Part shown: piece after piece, positions 9,229 through 17,601 of the stretch
How positions within the stretch are numbered: the first letter of the stretch is position 1
Layout of the letters: each line of letters opens with the position of its first letter
Source of the DNA: an uncultured Saprospiraceae bacterium
Lineage (GTDB): Bacteria; Bacteroidota; Bacteroidia; Chitinophagales; Saprospiraceae
Direction of reading: 5' to 3'
DNA: 64,000 nucleotides
NCBI GenBank assembly: GCA_937928045.1
Contig: CALFWO010000020.1
Span: 118,692-182,691, forward strand
Position numbers and translations under genes: made by a program
Notes under the pieces: generated by a model
The model's input: only the letters and a program-made list of their open reading frames with translations
The model's database searches: none
Told to the model about the DNA's origin: nothing

Positions 9229-12105
9229 TTAACCAATTACGATATTGATCATTCTTTTCGGTACAACGATAATTTTTCGTACTGTTTTTCCTTCTAAGTA
9301 TTTTTCAACTTCTGCTACAGCAGCTTTCTCCATGTCTTCCTTTGAAGCATCTGCTGCGAAGTCCAAGGTTGAGCGTTTTTTACCATTCACAGAAATTGGG
9401 TAAGTAATAGAATCTTCTACTAAATATTCAGGATTCAATATTGGATAAATTGCATTCTGAATCGTGGTCATCCCATTATGTTTTCCCAATCCGCTCCATA
9501 GTTCTTCTGCCAAATGCGGCGCAAAAGGAGCAATTAAAATTGCTAATGATTCCAAAATCTCCGCTTTGTGACACTTGGCTTTTTTCAAATCATTCACGGC
9601 AATCATAAAGGCCGCTACACAAGTATTGAATGAAAATCTCTCAATGTCTTGATTCAATTTTTGAATCAAAGTATGCAAGATTTTCTGCTCTGCTTTTGAT
9701 GCCAACTCTTGCGTAACTATCCAATCTCCATTTTCTCCAACATAAAGGCTGTGTAATTTTCTTAAGAATTTGGAAACGCCATCTATTCCTTTTGTATCCC
9801 AAGGTTTGGATTGTTCTATCGGTCCTAAAAACATCTCATACATTCTAAAGCAATCTGCTCCATATCTTTCTACGACGTCGTCAGGATTGATCACGTTGTA
9901 TTTAGACTTAGACATTTTTCCAACTTCTGAATGGGTAATTAGCTTACTAGCAATCCCCTCCCCTTTTGAGGTGAAATTTCCTTTTTGATAAGTACCAAAT
10001 CCACATTCAAAAATAGCATCCTTATGTTCTGGTCTCCAATCAATAAACTTTTTAATTCCATCTATGTCTAAATGAGATTTTGAAGATCCATAGTCCACTA
10101 CAAAGTCAACATGCACTGGAATTTTTACAAACTGCGTTCCTTTTGATTCTTGCTCTGCTATTGCAAGGTCTGCACAAACAAAACGGCGCACTCCATCTAC
10201 CTTTTCTTTTTGCATATAAACCATCTCAATCACTCCTTGGATCATTCCTTGGTTGATCAACTTCTTGAATGGCTCTTGCGTCGGAACTTTTCCTAAGTCG
10301 AATAAAAACTTGTGCCAGAACCTAGAGTACATCAAGTGTCCAACTGCGTGCTCAGTTCCTCCAACATAAAGATCCACATCTTGCCAATAGTTTAATGCCT
10401 CTTTTGAAACGAATTCGTCATCATTGTTGGCATCCATATAGCGCAAGAAGTACCAAGAAGAACCTGCGAAGCCAGGCATGGTATCCGTCTCTCTTGTCCA
10501 ACCTTCTTTGTAGTTGACCCATTCGTCCAATCTAGCCAAGGGCGACTTTCCGCCAGAAGCGGGTTTGAAGTTCTCAAGATCCGGAAGCACTAATGGCAAA
10601 CTTTCGAAATCATTAGCATGAGGAATACCTTCTGCATCGTAACTAATTGGGAAAGGTTCTCCCCAATATCTTTGACGAGAATAATTCGCATCTCTAAGTT
10701 TAAAATTGATTTTTCTTTTTCCCAATCCAACCGATTCGATTCTATTCAGCATTTCTGAAATCGCATCTGGAACCTCCATTCCATCCAAGAATGAAGAGTT
10801 GATCATCTTTCCGAGTTTGTCATTCTTTGTTGCATTGGGATATGCTGATTTGTCAATGACCTCAACGATCTCTAATCCAAACTTGGTTGCAAAAGCGAAG
10901 TCACGATCGTCATCAGAAGGAACTGCCATGATCGCACCTGTTCCATAATCCATCAACACGTAGTCCGATATCCAAATTGGAATTTTAGCTTCATTGAAAG
11001 GATTGATCGCATATGCTCCGATGAAAGCTCCAGTAGATTCTTTGCTGTCGGCCATTCGCTCACGATCAGATCTAGCACCTGCATAGCTAAGGTATCTGTC
11101 AACTTCCTCCTTTTGATCCGCAGTAGTCAATTGAGCAACCAATGGATGCTCCGGAGCAAGTACCATGAATGTCGCACCAAAAATAGTATCTGGCCTAGTT
11201 GTGAATATTTCAACTTTATCTTCCGATTCTTCTATTTGAAAAAACAATTGTGCACCTTCCGATCTACCGATCCAATTCCGTTGCATAGCTTTTAAGGCAT
11301 CGGACCATTCCAAATTTTCCAATTCATTCAACATCCGATCTGCATAGGCCGTAATTCTTAAAGACCATTGCAACATAGGTTTTCTTTCTACTGGATGGCC
11401 TCCCCTCTCTGAAACTCCGTTTACTACTTCATCATTGGCCAAAACGGTTCCTAGTTCTTCACACCAATTTACAAAGTTGACTTTTCTATAAGCCAATCTG
11501 TAATTCATTAATATATCGTCTTGCTCTTTTGCTGAAGACGCATTCCAAGTATCGGCACTGAATATTCCGTCATAACTATTGGCAGCTTTGACATCCACAT
11601 TGCCATTGTCCGCAAATGCTTCAATTAGGCCACTGATTGGTTTTGCTTTTTGTGAACCTTCATCATAATAATGGTCAAAAAGCTGAATGAAGATCCATTG
11701 CGTCCATTTGTAATATTTGGGATCACAAGTCTGCACTTCTCTAGACCAATCAAAGCTAAATCCAATATTATCCAATTGACGCTGATACCCTTCGATATTC
11801 TTCGCAGTAGAAACCGCAGGATGAACTCCAGTTTGTATCGCATATTGTTCTGCCGGTAAGCCAAAAGCATCATAACCCATAGGGTGCAAAACATTGAAGC
11901 CTTTTAGTCTTTTGTATCTGGAAAATATATCTGAAGCAATATAACCAAGGGGATGTCCAACATGCAAGCCAGCACCTGACGGATAAGGAAACATGTCTAA
12001 CACATAAAATTTTGGTTTGTCGTAATCGATATCTACCTTATAGATCTGCTGATCTTTCCAATACTGTCCCCATTTTTTCTCTATTGCCCGTGGATTATAT
12101 TCCAT
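9229..12105 (-). CDS. leuS: Leucyl-tRNA synthetase
   Basis: A 958-residue class I aminoacyl-tRNA synthetase that charges tRNA-Leu in the cytoplasm. Residues 40-54 carry the HIGH signature as YPSGAGLHVGHPLGY, and the KMSKS signature occurs as GKMSKSKYNV in the last quarter. The long CP1 editing insertion follows the first half of the Rossmann fold (ERKPMLQWSLRITAYADRML and the TRPDTIFGATF region). Length is normal for Bacteroidota LeuRS, which is longer than the E. coli enzyme because of insertions. Single-gene transcript: it is divergent from the small protein at 12219 and ends in a strong terminator. No T-box is seen in its leader, only an 8-bp inverted repeat at 12125-12146. Confidence 0.97.
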   Translation of the reverse strand: MEYNPRAIEKKWGQYWKDQQIYKVDIDYDKPKFYVLDMFPYPSGAGLHVGHPLGYIASDIFSRYKRLKGFNVLHPMGYDAFGLPAEQYAIQTGVHPAVSTAKNIEGYQRQLDNIGFSFDWSREVQTCDPKYYKWTQWIFIQLFDHYYDEGSQKAKPISGLIEAFADNGNVDVKAANSYDGIFSADTWNASSAKEQDDILMNYRLAYRKVNFVNWCEELGTVLANDEVVNGVSERGGHPVERKPMLQWSLRITAYADRMLNELENLEWSDALKAMQRNWIGRSEGAQLFFQIEESEDKVEIFTTRPDTIFGATFMVLAPEHPLVAQLTTADQKEEVDRYLSYAGARSDRERMADSKESTGAFIGAYAINPFNEAKIPIWISDYVLMDYGTGAIMAVPSDDDRDFAFATKFGLEIVEVIDKSAYPNATKNDKLGKMINSSFLDGMEVPDAISEMLNRIESVGLGKRKINFKLRDANYSRQRYWGEPFPISYDAEGIPHANDFESLPLVLPDLENFKPASGGKSPLARLDEWVNYKEGWTRETDTMPGFAGSSWYFLRYMDANNDDEFVSKEALNYWQDVDLYVGGTEHAVGHLMYSRFWHKFLFDLGKVPTQEPFKKLINQGMIQGVIEMVYMQKEKVDGVRRFVCADLAIAEQESKGTQFVKIPVHVDFVVDYGSSKSHLDIDGIKKFIDWRPEHKDAIFECGFGTYQKGNFTSKGEGIASKLITHSEVGKMSKSKYNVINPDDVVERYGADCFRMYEMFLGPIEQSKPWDTKGIDGVSKFLRKLHSLYVGENGDWIVTQELASKAEQKILHTLIQKLNQDIERFSFNTCVAAFMIAVNDLKKAKCHKAEILESLAILIAPFAPHLAEELWSGLGKHNGMTTIQNAIYPILNPEYLVEDSITYPISVNGKKRSTLDFAADASKEDMEKAAVAEVEKYLEGKTVRKIIVVPKRMINIVIG

Positions 12106-12124
12106 TCTCTAATTGGTATTTGAT

Positions 12125-12146
12125 ATATGATTTTTATCAATCATAT
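12125..12146. promoter_or_regulatory. Inverted repeat in the leuS / small-protein divergent region
   Basis: A perfect 8-bp inverted repeat, ATATGATT and AATCATAT, separated by six bases, lies 20 bases upstream of the leuS start and 73 bases upstream of the divergent gene. It could be an operator or a leader hairpin. AT-rich sequence makes chance occurrence possible. Confidence 0.3.
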
Positions 12147-12218
12147 TATTGTCCGATGTAAAGCCTGCAAAATTAGGCAATTTCTTAGTAATTTGGCCGG
12201 AAATAAACTACTTCAAGT

Positions 12219-12656
12219 ATGATTAAGAATTTGATAAAAATCGGAGCACTGTTAGTAATTGCAGTTATTGGCTACAATTATTTCCTAGGGGATGCCGAGG
12301 AGAAAGAAAGCTCCAAGAAAATTGTTGATGGTGTAAAAGAGATTGGAAAATCTGTCGGCGGTGTAATTAAGAGTGAAACAGAGAAATTTAGCGAAGGTAA
12401 ATTGGATCGTGTATTGGCAAAAATGTCTGCTGCAATGTCTACCATTGAAGCTCAACCAACCGAGGATACCAATCTTAAAGGCCAGTTAAAGGAATTGATG
12501 ATTGAAAGAAATAGACTACAGGATGAAGTCAATAAAATTCAAGGAGAAGATAAAACAGAGAAGGCCGATCGGAAAGGCTTGAGAAAAGAGATTCAAGCTT
12601 TAGAGGCGAAATTCAATAAATTTATGCAGGAGGCTGGATTATCAGTGGAAGAGTAA
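12219..12656 (+). CDS. Small membrane-anchored coiled-coil protein, unknown function
   Basis: A 145-residue protein of no family I recognise. One hydrophobic segment at residues 5-23 should anchor it in the inner membrane; the rest is highly charged and rich in lysine and glutamate, with heptad-like pattern at about 85-140 predicting a coiled coil. A weaker amphipathic stretch at 36-60 resembles YtxH-like proteins. It stands alone: it is divergent from leuS and ends at a strong terminator 28 bases after its stop. A stress or envelope-scaffold role is only a guess. Confidence 0.7.
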   Translation: MIKNLIKIGALLVIAVIGYNYFLGDAEEKESSKKIVDGVKEIGKSVGGVIKSETEKFSEGKLDRVLAKMSAAMSTIEAQPTEDTNLKGQLKELMIERNRLQDEVNKIQGEDKTEKADRKGLRKEIQALEAKFNKFMQEAGLSVEE

Positions 12657-12683
12657 TGCTCAATAAGAATAAAGATTCATAAA

Positions 12684-12717
12684 AGTTGGTTTGAGTTGCT
12701 CAAGCCAACTTTTTTTA
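12684..12717 (+). terminator. Intrinsic terminator (bidirectional)
   Basis: A 12-bp stem (12684-12695 with 12699-12710, one G-T pair) and a 3-nt TTG loop are followed by seven T residues on the plus strand. On the minus strand the tail has four T residues, so it can also serve the convergent gene ending at 12751. Confidence 0.92.
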
Positions 12718-12750
12718 TTCTGGCAGAATAGTCCAATATTGGAGAAGAGA

Positions 12751-13338
12751 TCAATCCAACATAGCCCGGCGACATGGGCGGAATGCCGAACAATTGTCAA
12801 TAAGAATATTGCCTTTGTATTTGAAGCTTAGACCGTCCATATAATGAGCCTCTAAAATGATGTAGTTGATTTCCTCCTTGGCAGTAAACTTAAAGTCGTA
12901 CCGTCGCCAATTCTGATGATCTACATAGGCTACTTCTCCAATAATTTGATCTTTACTACACTTCTGACCGCAACCCCAGACTAAGAATTTTACAGGCATA
13001 TTGTATCCGGCATAAGTCTCAGAATGCGCCAGATCTACTGAAAAGGAATAACATTCTTCTGCTTTTAGTGGTTCTATCAATCGCTGACCTACTGATTCCC
13101 AGCCGCCCAATTTACGAGTAATCAGGCCCATGTAGGTATCCCCTTCGGATGCTTCTAAATGAACGCCCCAAACCCCAGGCATAATATCTGGAGTAGATTC
13201 CACCTCGCATGGATGCCAACGCACTGGCGTAGTTGCATCTTGTGCGTCTCCTTCAAAGGATGCATTCTCCACTCTGACTTGAGTAAAAGCCAAGATTTGA
13301 GTAAGCACCAAGACCAAAGTGAACACTAATTTTTTCAT
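12751..13338 (-). CDS. Secreted protein with carbohydrate-binding-like beta-sandwich, unknown function
   Basis: A 195-residue exported protein with a signal peptide (1-20, LAFTQ). The mature part begins VRVENASFEG, a start typical of galactose-binding-like jelly-roll domains attached to Bacteroidota surface proteins, and contains GDTYMGLITR and NILIDNCSAF segments that fit such a fold. Seven cysteines in the mature part allow disulphides. No T9SS sorting domain is present and there is no catalytic motif. It is convergent with the 12219 gene. The upstream 230 bases hold a cluster of inverted repeats. Fold assignment is moderate; ligand unknown. Confidence 0.7.
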   Translation of the reverse strand: MKKLVFTLVLVLTQILAFTQVRVENASFEGDAQDATTPVRWHPCEVESTPDIMPGVWGVHLEASEGDTYMGLITRKLGGWESVGQRLIEPLKAEECYSFSVDLAHSETYAGYNMPVKFLVWGCGQKCSKDQIIGEVAYVDHQNWRRYDFKFTAKEEINYIILEAHYMDGLSFKYKGNILIDNCSAFRPCRRAMLD

Positions 13339-13384
13339 TCAATTATAGTTCAAGACTGAAAATGTTGTTCATCAATTCGAGCAT

Positions 13385-13473
13385 GCTGTCAGCGGTAGTA
13401 GTTGTACTGACTTAGTCAGTATCCGCCTAAGCGGATGAGCCTAGCGAAACAACGGATGACGCGCCCGGACAGC
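13385..13473. other. Branched inverted-repeat cluster, possible structured RNA
   Basis: In the divergent region between the 12751 gene and ftsX, an 89-base, locally GC-richer stretch can fold as a branched structure. GCTGTC (13385-13390) pairs with GACAGC (13468-13473); GTTGT (13401-13405) pairs with ACAAC (13449-13453); between them lie ACTGACT/AGTCAGT (13406-13420) and ATCCGC-CTAA-GCGGAT (13421-13436). Strand is unknown. It may be a small RNA, a leader element or an extragenic palindromic repeat. No riboswitch class is recognised. Confidence 0.4.
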
Positions 13474-13571
13474 CTTAATTTTAAAATACGATCCTAATTA
13501 AAGCTGCATAAATATAATTCTAATCTGGAAACGATAGAAAATCGTTCGTATTGCTACCTTAGCATCTGAAG

Positions 13572-14429
13572 ATGACTCCAAAACAAAGAACATCATTTGG
13601 ATATGCCATAATAAGCGTGGCGCTAGTACTATTGCTACTCGGCTTAATCGGATTGTTATACATTCAGACCAATAGTCTGGTTAACTATTTTAAGGAAAAT
13701 GTATCTGTTTTGGTAGAAATCAAGCCAGAAAGCAGCGAAAATCAGATCGATATTCTCAAAAAATCAATAGAAATCAGCCCTTTTGTCAAGCTAGGATCAA
13801 TGTCATACACATCAAAAGAACGAGGTGCTTACTTATTGAGTAAAGAATTCGGTAAAGATCTTTCAACTTTTGGCTTTGAAAATCCTTTGTACAACATCAT
13901 ACAATTCAAACTCAAGGCCGGATATGAGGTCTCGGACAGCATTTCTCGCACGAAAAAAGTCTTAGCTGGGAACCCTTTGATACATGATGTGTATGTACAA
14001 GAGGGAATGATTAGCAACATCAATGACTATTTGAAGAAAGGGATATTGGTCGCAATCGGATTTGCAGTTATATTTATGCTAATTGCGGTGGCGCTCATAT
14101 ACAATACGATTCGCCTTGCATTGAATAGCAATGCGATGTTGATAAAGAATATGCAGTTGGTTGGAGCGACTAGAGGCTATATTAAACGGCCATTTTTGTG
14201 GAAAGCTATGATGAACGGAGTAATTGCCTCAATGTTGGCGATCTCCATGCTACTTGGCTTGTTATTATTCATTCATTATCAGCTGCCTGAAATTGCCTAT
14301 CTAGAGAATACCATGAGTTTGCTTTGGCTATTTTTTGGTCTTATGATTCTGGGTATTCTATTGAATTTATTGAGTACGGAAATGGTGCTCAGAAAGTATT
14401 TGAACATGAGGATTGATGAGGTTTATTAG
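13572..14429 (+). CDS. ftsX: Cell division ABC-transporter-like protein FtsX
   Basis: A 285-residue inner-membrane protein with the FtsX layout: one N-terminal membrane helix (about 18-40), a periplasmic loop (about 41-155) and three C-terminal helices (about 157-180, 213-235, 247-268). The segment MQLVGATRGYIKRPFLWKAMMNG matches the conserved FtsX cytoplasmic coupling region. With FtsE it controls peptidoglycan hydrolases at the septum; ftsE is not in the window, as is usual in Bacteroidota where the two genes are separate. It heads a cluster with DUF3098, uppP and truB, an order common in this phylum. The intergenic gap to DUF3098 contains a -7 element, so the downstream genes may also be transcribed separately. 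Confidence 0.92.
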   Translation: MTPKQRTSFGYAIISVALVLLLLGLIGLLYIQTNSLVNYFKENVSVLVEIKPESSENQIDILKKSIEISPFVKLGSMSYTSKERGAYLLSKEFGKDLSTFGFENPLYNIIQFKLKAGYEVSDSISRTKKVLAGNPLIHDVYVQEGMISNINDYLKKGILVAIGFAVIFMLIAVALIYNTIRLALNSNAMLIKNMQLVGATRGYIKRPFLWKAMMNGVIASMLAISMLLGLLLFIHYQLPEIAYLENTMSLLWLFFGLMILGILLNLLSTEMVLRKYLNMRIDEVY

Positions 14430-14534
14430 TTGTTTCAGTGCATGAATTGAGCAACTCCCCAATCATCTTCACGTAATAATTATGGCCGCTAGAAATGACA
14501 TTCTGGCTAGAACAGAAATTTATAAATAATCCGT

Positions 14535-14542
14535 TACCTTTG
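14535..14542 (+). promoter_or_regulatory. -7 promoter element TANNTTTG before DUF3098 gene
   Basis: TACCTTTG matches the Bacteroidota -7 consensus TANNTTTG. It is 22 bases upstream of the DUF3098 ATG, giving a short leader. I see no clear TTTG at the -33 position. Confidence 0.5.
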
Positions 14543-14564
14543 GGCGGTCGAAATCAAAGCAGCA

Positions 14565-14885
14565 ATGGCAAAAAAGAACAAAAAATCCGAAGGCATCAGT
14601 ACCGCAAAGAAAAAAGTAATTACTCCTACTGTTTCTAGGACAGCCAGTCAGGCTAATACGGTGGCAAAGGCGGAACCGTTGCTGTTCAACAGAACCAACT
14701 TCATGTATATGGCGATCGGAGCTGGTTTGATCCTTTTAGGCATGGTAATGATGCTTGGCGGAAAACAACCAGACCCTAATACTTGGGATCCGGATATCAT
14801 CTATAGCGCACGAATCACTATACTAGCACCATTTTTGATACTATCTGGCTTAGTCGTTGAGATTTTTGCAATTTTCAAAAAGTAA
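14565..14885 (+). CDS. DUF3098 family membrane protein
   Basis: A 106-residue protein with a lysine-rich cytoplasmic N terminus (1-42) and two membrane helices (about 48-66 and 84-103) separated by the conserved short loop GGKQPDPNTWDPDIIYSARI. This matches DUF3098, a small family found in Bacteroidota between ftsX and uppP. Function is unknown; the constant neighbours suggest an envelope-assembly role. It is 12 bases before uppP, so co-transcription is likely. Confidence 0.88.
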   Translation: MAKKNKKSEGISTAKKKVITPTVSRTASQANTVAKAEPLLFNRTNFMYMAIGAGLILLGMVMMLGGKQPDPNTWDPDIIYSARITILAPFLILSGLVVEIFAIFKK

Positions 14886-14897
14886 TTTTCATAAAAA

Positions 14898-15695
14898 ATG
14901 TCGGAACTACTTAGAGCTATAATCCTTGGAATTATTCAAGGCTTGACTGAATTTTTGCCAGTAAGTAGTAGTGGTCACTTGGAGCTTGGTAAGTTCATCA
15001 TGAATGATACCAGCGTTGGTGAACAAAGTATGTTGATGACAGTAGTCTTGCATGCCGCTACAGCACTTAGTACCATTGTTGTTTTCAGAAAAGATATTTG
15101 GGAGATAATTTCTGGGTTGTTTCAATTCAAATTGAATGACTCTTTTTGGTTCTCCGTGAAGATTGTTATATCAATGATTCCTGCAGTCTTCATAGGCTTA
15201 ATGTTTGAGGATCAGATCGAAGCATTGTTTAGTAAACAGTTATTATTGGTAGGTGCCATGCTGCTGGTAACTGGTGCTATTCTGTTTTTAGCGGATCGCG
15301 CAAAGGATACTACCAAAGATGTCGGATTCAAAGAAGCTGTGATTATAGGGATCTCTCAAGCGATTGCAATTTTGCCGGGAATCTCTAGATCTGGCGCTAC
15401 TATATCCACTTCTGTGTTATTAGGAATTGATCGATCTAAAGCTGCAAGATTTTCCTTTTTGATGGTGATTCCACTAATATTAGGTAAAATGGCAAAGGAC
15501 ATACTCTCTGGAGAAATCGCCTATAGTCAGGAAACTCTAATGCCTTTAAGCGTTGGTTTTATTGCGGCATTTTTAACAGGAATCCTGGCTTGTACTTGGA
15601 TGATCAAATTGGTAAAAGCGAGCAAGTTGAGCTACTTTGCGATCTACTGTTTTATCGTAGGAATCGGAGCTATTGTCTGGTCGCTTACCCACTAA
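14898..15695 (+). CDS. uppP: Undecaprenyl-diphosphatase UppP (BacA)
   Basis: A 265-residue polytopic inner-membrane enzyme that dephosphorylates undecaprenyl diphosphate to recycle the lipid carrier for peptidoglycan and surface glycans; also linked to bacitracin resistance. Both family signatures are present: GLTEFLPVSSSGHLELG (residues 15-31, with the catalytic glutamate, serine and histidine) and PGISRSGATISTSVLLG near 153-169. Length matches the family. It lies between DUF3098 (12 bases) and truB (15 bases), and is part of the ftsX cluster. Confidence 0.97.
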   Translation: MSELLRAIILGIIQGLTEFLPVSSSGHLELGKFIMNDTSVGEQSMLMTVVLHAATALSTIVVFRKDIWEIISGLFQFKLNDSFWFSVKIVISMIPAVFIGLMFEDQIEALFSKQLLLVGAMLLVTGAILFLADRAKDTTKDVGFKEAVIIGISQAIAILPGISRSGATISTSVLLGIDRSKAARFSFLMVIPLILGKMAKDILSGEIAYSQETLMPLSVGFIAAFLTGILACTWMIKLVKASKLSYFAIYCFIVGIGAIVWSLTH

Positions 15696-15710
15696 TATTT
15701 ATTAATTGCA

Positions 15711-16442
15711 ATGATCGAGGCGACTAAGGACTTATCTAAAATAGATTTTACTGCTGGTGCACTCTTATTGGTGAATAAACCATTGACCTGGACTTCATTT
15801 GATGTTTGCAATAAGCTAAGAGGTGCGCTCAAATTTTTTCTCAAAAAAAAGAAATACAAAGTCGGACATACAGGGACATTGGATCCACTGGCCGATGGTC
15901 TTTTGCAGATTTGTATTGGAAAAATGACAAAGTCCATTAATACTTTGCAAGTTATGGACAAGGAATATACTGGCAACTTTTTCTTAGGCGCCACTACTCC
16001 ATCCTATGACGGTGAATCTGAAACTGATGCTGAATTTCCGACAGATCACATAACTGAAGCATTGATTCGAACCACCGTAGAAAAATTTATTGGTCCTCAA
16101 GAACAATTACCTCCAATTTTTTCCGCCATCAAAATAGACGGTGTCCCACTCTATAAGTTGGCAAGAAGAGGAGAAAAAAAAGAGTTGAAACCCAGACCGA
16201 TTACGATCCACGAATTCGAAATTACTTCCTGGGATTTACCTACGATCGGATTTAGAGTTAAATGTAGCAAAGGAACTTACATTCGATCATTGGCTCATGA
16301 TTTTGGTAAAGCGATGAACTCTGGCGCCTATCTCACCAAGTTGACAAGAACCAAAATTGGGGATTACGATTTAAAAGATGCTTGGGAGATTGAGGAGTTG
16401 GTGGACAGTTTTAAAAAAACAATTGAAGAAACTGCTAGCTAG
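15711..16442 (+). CDS. truB: tRNA pseudouridine-55 synthase TruB
   Basis: A 243-residue pseudouridine synthase that modifies U55 in the T-loop of tRNAs. The catalytic motif GHTGTLDPLADGLL is at residues 52-65, with D58 as the catalytic aspartate; the KGTYIRSLAHDFG motif is near 185-197. It is at the short end for TruB and ends after the catalytic domain without a clear PUA domain, as is usual in Bacteroidota. Last gene of the ftsX-DUF3098-uppP-truB run; the next gene is convergent, 24 bases away. Confidence 0.96.
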   Translation: MIEATKDLSKIDFTAGALLLVNKPLTWTSFDVCNKLRGALKFFLKKKKYKVGHTGTLDPLADGLLQICIGKMTKSINTLQVMDKEYTGNFFLGATTPSYDGESETDAEFPTDHITEALIRTTVEKFIGPQEQLPPIFSAIKIDGVPLYKLARRGEKKELKPRPITIHEFEITSWDLPTIGFRVKCSKGTYIRSLAHDFGKAMNSGAYLTKLTRTKIGDYDLKDAWEIEELVDSFKKTIEETAS

Positions 16443-16466
16443 ATATTTATTCTGATGACACCTAAA

Positions 16467-17483
16467 TTACTTTTCTAGGTCCGACACTTTTGTATAAACT
16501 TTAAACGGTCTAATTTTTTTTCCATCGGACCAATTGCCTAATGACGCTTGCTCTGAAGTTCCACCTAAAGCCAAGTTACAATTCGTTCCATTCTGATCAC
16601 AGGATCGTAAGGCATCGAATAATTTCCAATAGCCATTGTAATCCATAGGATCTAATTTTTCTATGCGCATCGCCCTTCTGGTAGAGCGATTGTAAAGTCC
16701 TGTGTCAAACTGCTCGTCAATGCCATAGCATTCATTGTGGCCTGCTGTGATTCTTGCATCGCCATTCTGATCTGGAAACTGCCTCAATAAATTTGAATGT
16801 TTTATTTGAGGTGAAGTGCTAAACACATGCCTTCCAAATTTTTCTCCGACGGTTCTATCATTTACACTTATAATCGTCAAGAGTTTTGTATCGGCTTCTA
16901 TGTTTTCATAAGATTCTAGCAATCCACCTTTAAATGGGCCAGAACCCGGAGAACAAATCATGATGACTTGCGGTTTTGGAATTCCATACCCTTTGTAATC
17001 ATTAGCTAAACCTACGCTAACCACTCCACCATAGGAATGCGCCACAATACTCAAGTGAAAATCTTCCTTAATCAGCCAACCTTTTTGTCTTAAATGCTTA
17101 ATCGCAGAAACTATCCCTACCGCAGCGTTTTTAGTGAAGTGCTTGGGCTTCGGGCTAACAAGATTTTTTTGATAACGCGGAAAGACCACGATATTCCCAT
17201 GGCGAACTAGGTGCTTTATCCATGCTCCATAAATCATAGGATTGAAAGCTCCGTATCCATGATTGAAAACAATTAGTGACCGATGCGCTACAGTAATATT
17301 TTCAGGGCGAAAAAGCCAATAACCATCTTGGAATTTTGCGAAATCTTCCATCACCACAGAATCTAAAACGTAAGCCGATCCACCAGGGCCAGAATTTGGT
17401 TGATCTGGCAATTGAATAGTTGTTTGGGCCCAAAGTAAGCCTTGGGTAAATAACAAAATGAAGAAAAGGCAATTGACCTTCAT
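16467..17483 (-). CDS. Secreted alpha/beta hydrolase
   Basis: An exported esterase/lipase-type hydrolase. I choose the ATG at 17483 because it yields a standard signal peptide (MKVNCLFFILLFTQGLLWAQ); the longer frame starts at 17510 and a near -7 element lies between the two. The nucleophile elbow is AHSYGG (serine 150 in the short numbering), an oxyanion-type HGYG motif lies near 75, and candidate acid and base residues are in SVNDRTVGEK and TAGHNECYG. The overall form resembles chlorophyllase/polyester-hydrolase-like enzymes. Substrate unknown. It is convergent with truB and divergent from gpsA. Confidence 0.82.
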   Translation of the reverse strand: MKVNCLFFILLFTQGLLWAQTTIQLPDQPNSGPGGSAYVLDSVVMEDFAKFQDGYWLFRPENITVAHRSLIVFNHGYGAFNPMIYGAWIKHLVRHGNIVVFPRYQKNLVSPKPKHFTKNAAVGIVSAIKHLRQKGWLIKEDFHLSIVAHSYGGVVSVGLANDYKGYGIPKPQVIMICSPGSGPFKGGLLESYENIEADTKLLTIISVNDRTVGEKFGRHVFSTSPQIKHSNLLRQFPDQNGDARITAGHNECYGIDEQFDTGLYNRSTRRAMRIEKLDPMDYNGYWKLFDALRSCDQNGTNCNLALGGTSEQASLGNWSDGKKIRPFKVYTKVSDLEK

Positions 17484-17601
17484 AGAAGCGTTCATACAAA
17501 TAGTATTCAAATAACGTACTATTGAACGACAATGTTGACAGAATATTTCGATAATTGATAGTCTGCATTTTCGCTATCTTGCGGTCAGATCAAATGAAAA
17601 G

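Noticed and set aside
9109..9297. 62-codon plus-strand frame starting TTG, preceded by AAGGAGG.
   Set aside because: It crosses the leuS terminator and overlaps the 3' end of leuS; the start is TTG and composition is non-coding. The Shine-Dalgarno-like string looks accidental.
12106..12218. T-box or leucine-attenuator leader of leuS.
   Set aside because: No T-box sequence, leader peptide with leucine codons or terminator/antiterminator pair; only a small AT-rich inverted repeat.
13431..13450. Hammerhead-ribozyme-like core: GATGA, short GC/GC stem, GAAAC.
   Set aside because: The core needs CTGANGA; the position before the G is G instead of T, and stems I and III cannot be drawn.
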